Shown: positions 5,789 to 6,970 of the stretch, piece by piece
How positions within the stretch are numbered: position 1 is the first letter of the stretch
Layout: every line of letters begins with the position of its first letter
Assembly: GCA_019314155.1 (NCBI GenBank)
Contig: JAFCZV010000282.1
Coordinates: forward strand, 1-6,970
Length of the DNA stretch: 6,970 nucleotides
DNA from: Deltaproteobacteria bacterium
GTDB lineage: Bacteria; Desulfobacterota; Desulfobacteria; Desulfobacterales; UBA11574
Direction of reading: 5' to 3'
Notes under the pieces: model-generated
Database searches by the model: none
What the model was told of the DNA's origin: nothing
What the model saw: only the letters and a program-made list of their open reading frames with translations
Made by a program: the position numbers and the translations under genes

Positions 5789-5945
5789 CAACCAAGAACT
5801 AAGAACTAGCGCAGCTCGCTTTGCGCTCTGCTCTTTGCGCCATGCACCATGCGCTATGCTCTCTGTTTACCCCGTTTACCCCGTAGGTCTCCGTTCAAAT
5901 ACCGGGACAGGCCGGAAGATCGTACTGGGGCGGATTTCACTGGGG
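5789..5945. repeat. Short-word repeat block in the 800-bp gene-free stretch, first part
   Basis: The block contains tandem AAGAACT (5794-5800, 5801-5807), a degenerate series of GCGCTCTG/TTTGCGCCATGC/CATGCGCTATGC words (5809-5862), and an exact tandem GTTTACCCC (5865-5873, 5874-5882). CCCCGTA at 5879-5885 and TACTGGGG near 5923-5930 could pair imperfectly. Bases 5679-5788 are AT-rich with nothing recognisable. Long frames through this region (for example 5835-6305) translate repeats and resemble no protein. Confidence 0.5.
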
Positions 5946-5970
5946 CGAGAGACAAAGAATTTCGGTTTTT

Positions 5971-6102
5971 TAATATTCAATATTCACTATTCACTCGCAC
6001 AAAGCGCACCGCGCTCTTGTCAATATTCAATTTTCAATCCCTATGCCCTTCAATCAACAATCAACAATCATCAATCATCAATCCAATGGCGTCCCCCATT
6101 AT
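5971..6102. repeat. Family R2 repeat, copy 3, with first half of a 45-bp direct repeat
   Basis: TAATATTCAATATTCACTAT opens a run of TTCA-containing words. 6021-6050 matches 3401-3430 with one mismatch. 6058-6102, made of CAATCAACAATCATCA words and ending CAATGGCGTCCCCCATTAT, is repeated exactly at 6259-6303. The ATCAATCC-AATGGC core also matches the copies at 3344 and 3420. Confidence 0.6.
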
Positions 6103-6127
6103 GGTTCGCCCGGACAGGGCATGGTTC

Positions 6128-6245
6128 TTTTTCTGATCGTTCGCCTGCCCTGTTCAATTCACGAAGTGAGGAGTGTAACGCATTTAACCGGGGTTCCGAT
6201 CAGGAAATAAATAAAAACCTTAGCGTCCTTTGCGCCTTCGCGGTT
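6128..6245. repeat. Inverted-repeat-bounded element with short-word tail, copy 2 (family R3)
   Basis: Arms TTTTTCTGATCG (6128-6139) and CGATCAGGAAATAA (from 6197) repeat the layout of 4380-4449; CTGATCG/CGATCAG pair perfectly, then one bulge. GCCCTGT and AATTC also sit at matching places inside. The tail TTAGCGTCCTTTGCGCCTTC, then GCGG (about 6220-6243), is a word repeat in the same place as CTCTGTGCCCTCTGTG in copy 1. The element lies inside the interval flanked by the 45-bp direct repeats. Confidence 0.55.
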
Positions 6246-6258
6246 CAGCATTGTTTTT

Positions 6259-6303
6259 CAATCAACAATCATCAATCATCAATCCAATGGCGTCCCCCAT
6301 TAT
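6259..6303. repeat. Second copy of the exact 45-bp direct repeat
   Basis: This is identical by eye to 6058-6102 over all 45 bases, with a 201-bp period. The interval holds an R3 element and its tail. It is only two copies, so not a CRISPR; it may be a duplication or an integration footprint. Confidence 0.7.
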
Positions 6304-6344
6304 AAACATAAAGAATGTCAATATTTCACCATCGGAGTTTCCAA

Positions 6345-6371
6345 TTGACAATAATCTGTATTTGTAATAAT
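6345..6371 (+). promoter_or_regulatory. Sigma-70-type promoter of the RelE-type toxin-antitoxin operon
   Basis: A perfect -35 TTGACA (6345-6350) is followed 15 bases later by AATAAT (6366-6371), preceded by TG at 6363-6364 as in an extended -10. The spacing is slightly short, which the extended -10 could compensate. The leader to the antitoxin start would be about 100 bases. Confidence 0.5.
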
Positions 6372-6392
6372 TCTAAAAAAGATAAATACAGA
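6355..6392. promoter_or_regulatory. 9-bp inverted repeat over the -10 region, candidate operator
   Basis: TCTGTATTT (6355-6363) and AAATACAGA (6384-6392) are perfect reverse complements 20 bases apart, bracketing the -10 box and predicted start. The placement suits autorepression by the antitoxin or toxin-antitoxin complex. In RNA it could also form a hairpin. Confidence 0.45.
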
Positions 6393-6436
6393 CATGATTG
6401 TAATTAACAAACAGGTTAAAGGAAATTAAATCTTAA

Positions 6437-6471
6437 GCCCGTAAGGGCCGAAAGGTCCTGTCTCTGGAGGA
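6437..6471 (+). promoter_or_regulatory. Structured leader with mutually exclusive hairpins before the antitoxin ribosome site
   Basis: GCCC-GTAA-GGGC (6437-6448) and GGGCC-GAAA-GGTCC (6445-6458) are overlapping GNRA-loop hairpins. TCCT (6456-6459) can alternatively pair with AGGA (6468-6471), covering the GGAGG ribosome site (6466-6470). It does not match a riboswitch class I recognise. The regulatory role is an inference from the pairing alone. Confidence 0.3.
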
Positions 6472-6477
6472 AAAAAT

Positions 6478-6666
6478 ATGGCACAAGTGAGCATTGACAT
6501 TTCTGTAGAAAATATTGCAGGAATGATAAATAATATGGATGTAAAAGAAATTGAGACTCTTTGCATTTTACTTAACGACGAAGGGCAGGAATTATTAAAA
6601 AGGAAAAAAGAGGCGGAAGCAAAAGATTGCAAATTTCTGTCAAGGGACGAAGTGTTCGATGTTTAA
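6478..6666 (+). CDS. Small antitoxin candidate preceding a RelE/ParE-type toxin
   Basis: This is a 62-residue, acidic, probably helical protein. The N-terminus MAQVSIDISVENIAGMINN could form a short strand and helix, the middle VKEIETLCILLNDEGQELLK is amphipathic, and the C-terminal half is charged (KRKKEAEAKD). No known antitoxin DNA-binding motif is evident. The call rests on context: an excellent ribosome site (GGAGG at 6466-6470, 7 bases before ATG), an 8-bp overlap with the toxin gene, and the small-upstream-gene order typical of type II pairs. It would sequester the toxin and possibly bind the dyad at 6355-6392. Small hypothetical partners of this kind are often seen next to RelE-family toxins; the family is not named here. 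Confidence 0.7.
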   Translation: MAQVSIDISVENIAGMINNMDVKEIETLCILLNDEGQELLKRKKEAEAKDCKFLSRDEVFDV

Positions 6667-6946
6667 AGAACAATATCATCCCGCCGTTAAGAAAGACTTG
6701 AGGAAAATTGATGCTGGTGTACGTGAGAAAATAAAGAATGAATGGATTCCAAAGCTTTTGTCAGAACCTCAAGAGGGAAAAGAACTAACAGGCCCTCTGA
6801 CTGGCATTCATTCTTACCATTTTAAGGTTGGTAAAATGCATTATAGAATTGCATATGTCATTGAAAAAGATGATTTCATTCTTAATATACTAATGATCGC
6901 TAAAAGAGAAAGTTTTTACAAAATTCTGAGAAAACGTATTAGATAA
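6659..6946 (+). CDS. Type II toxin, RelE/ParE superfamily (mRNA interferase-like)
   Basis: This 95-residue basic protein has the compact RelE fold pattern: an N-terminal strand then helix (YHPAVKKDLRKID), a second helix (VREKIKNEWIPKLLSEP), a lead-in loop (GKELTGPLTGIHSYHFKVG), and core strands HYRIAYVIEKDDFILNILMIAKRESFYK. R63 in YRIAY, K82-R83 and Y87 sit where RelE toxins carry their RNA-binding and catalytic basic and aromatic residues. RelE members cleave mRNA in the ribosomal A site, while ParE members poison gyrase; the sequence alone does not separate them, though the C-terminal R/Y arrangement leans to RelE. The ATG overlaps the antitoxin stop (ATGTTTAA), and AGGGA lies 11 bases upstream, so translation is coupled. 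It seems complete. Confidence 0.85.
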   Translation: MFKEQYHPAVKKDLRKIDAGVREKIKNEWIPKLLSEPQEGKELTGPLTGIHSYHFKVGKMHYRIAYVIEKDDFILNILMIAKRESFYKILRKRIR

Positions 6947-6970
6947 AATCATCTTTGCAATATTTTAAAC

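Noticed and set aside
6058..6303. Possible CRISPR or minisatellite array
   Set aside because: There are only two long copies, with a structured repeat in between and no further spacers or cas genes.
5835..6305. 156-codon and 95-codon frames in the right-hand gap
   Set aside because: Both read through short-word repeats, including the R2 and R3 elements; composition and repetition are not protein-like.
6437..6471. Known riboswitch such as c-di-GMP (GEMM), judged from the GNRA-loop hairpins
   Set aside because: The conserved GEMM core words are absent and the region is too short.

Overview
The window is a piece of a bacterial chromosome with a conserved core at the left and a patchwork of accessory genes and intergenic repeats at the right. 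Gene content (the zinc-binding tail of SecA, then ClpS-ClpA, then a receiver-PAS regulator), a probable sigma-54 promoter with enhancer sites, and abundant short-word intergenic repeats suggest a deltaproteobacterium of the Desulfobacterales type. That placement is an inference from style and content, not from a marker gene.

Left part (1-3246): the last codons of secA are followed by a 455-bp gap holding two copies of a double-hairpin repeat. Then comes a tight clpS-clpA pair (3-bp gap), which encodes the N-degron adaptor and the two-ring AAA+ unfoldase that feeds ClpP. A 9-bp-stem hairpin overlaps the clpA stop codon.

Middle (3247-4948): a repeat-filled gap leads to a complete Phd/YefM antitoxin plus PIN-domain toxin operon, with its own promoter and a 21-bp-spaced operator-like repeat. 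After it lie a hairpin, an inverted-repeat-bounded element, a terminator-like hairpin, and then two identical 18-bp dyads (21-bp period) placed 85 and 106 bp upstream of the start point predicted from a GG-N10-GC sigma-54 promoter.

Right part (4949-6946): this promoter would drive a gene for an N-terminal receiver domain whose PAS domain is cut off after about 18 residues. The cut joins it, out of frame, to the C-terminal three quarters of a HepT-type HEPN toxin. The chimera looks like the scar of a deletion or rearrangement, and the usual MntA nucleotidyltransferase partner is absent. An 800-bp gene-free stretch follows. It is built from short-word repeats, including a perfect 45-bp direct repeat flanking a second inverted-repeat element. 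The window closes with another two-gene toxin-antitoxin operon: a small acidic antitoxin candidate overlapping a RelE/ParE-type toxin by 8 bp, with a promoter, a 9-bp operator dyad and a small structured leader.

Taken together, the core protein-quality-control genes abut a site that has accumulated toxin-antitoxin modules, one of them broken, and mobile-looking repeats. No complete transposase, tRNA, rRNA or CRISPR array is visible. The most unusual observations are the sigma-54/dyad cassette, the receiver-HepT chimera, and the repeat families whose copies recur at separate places in the window.
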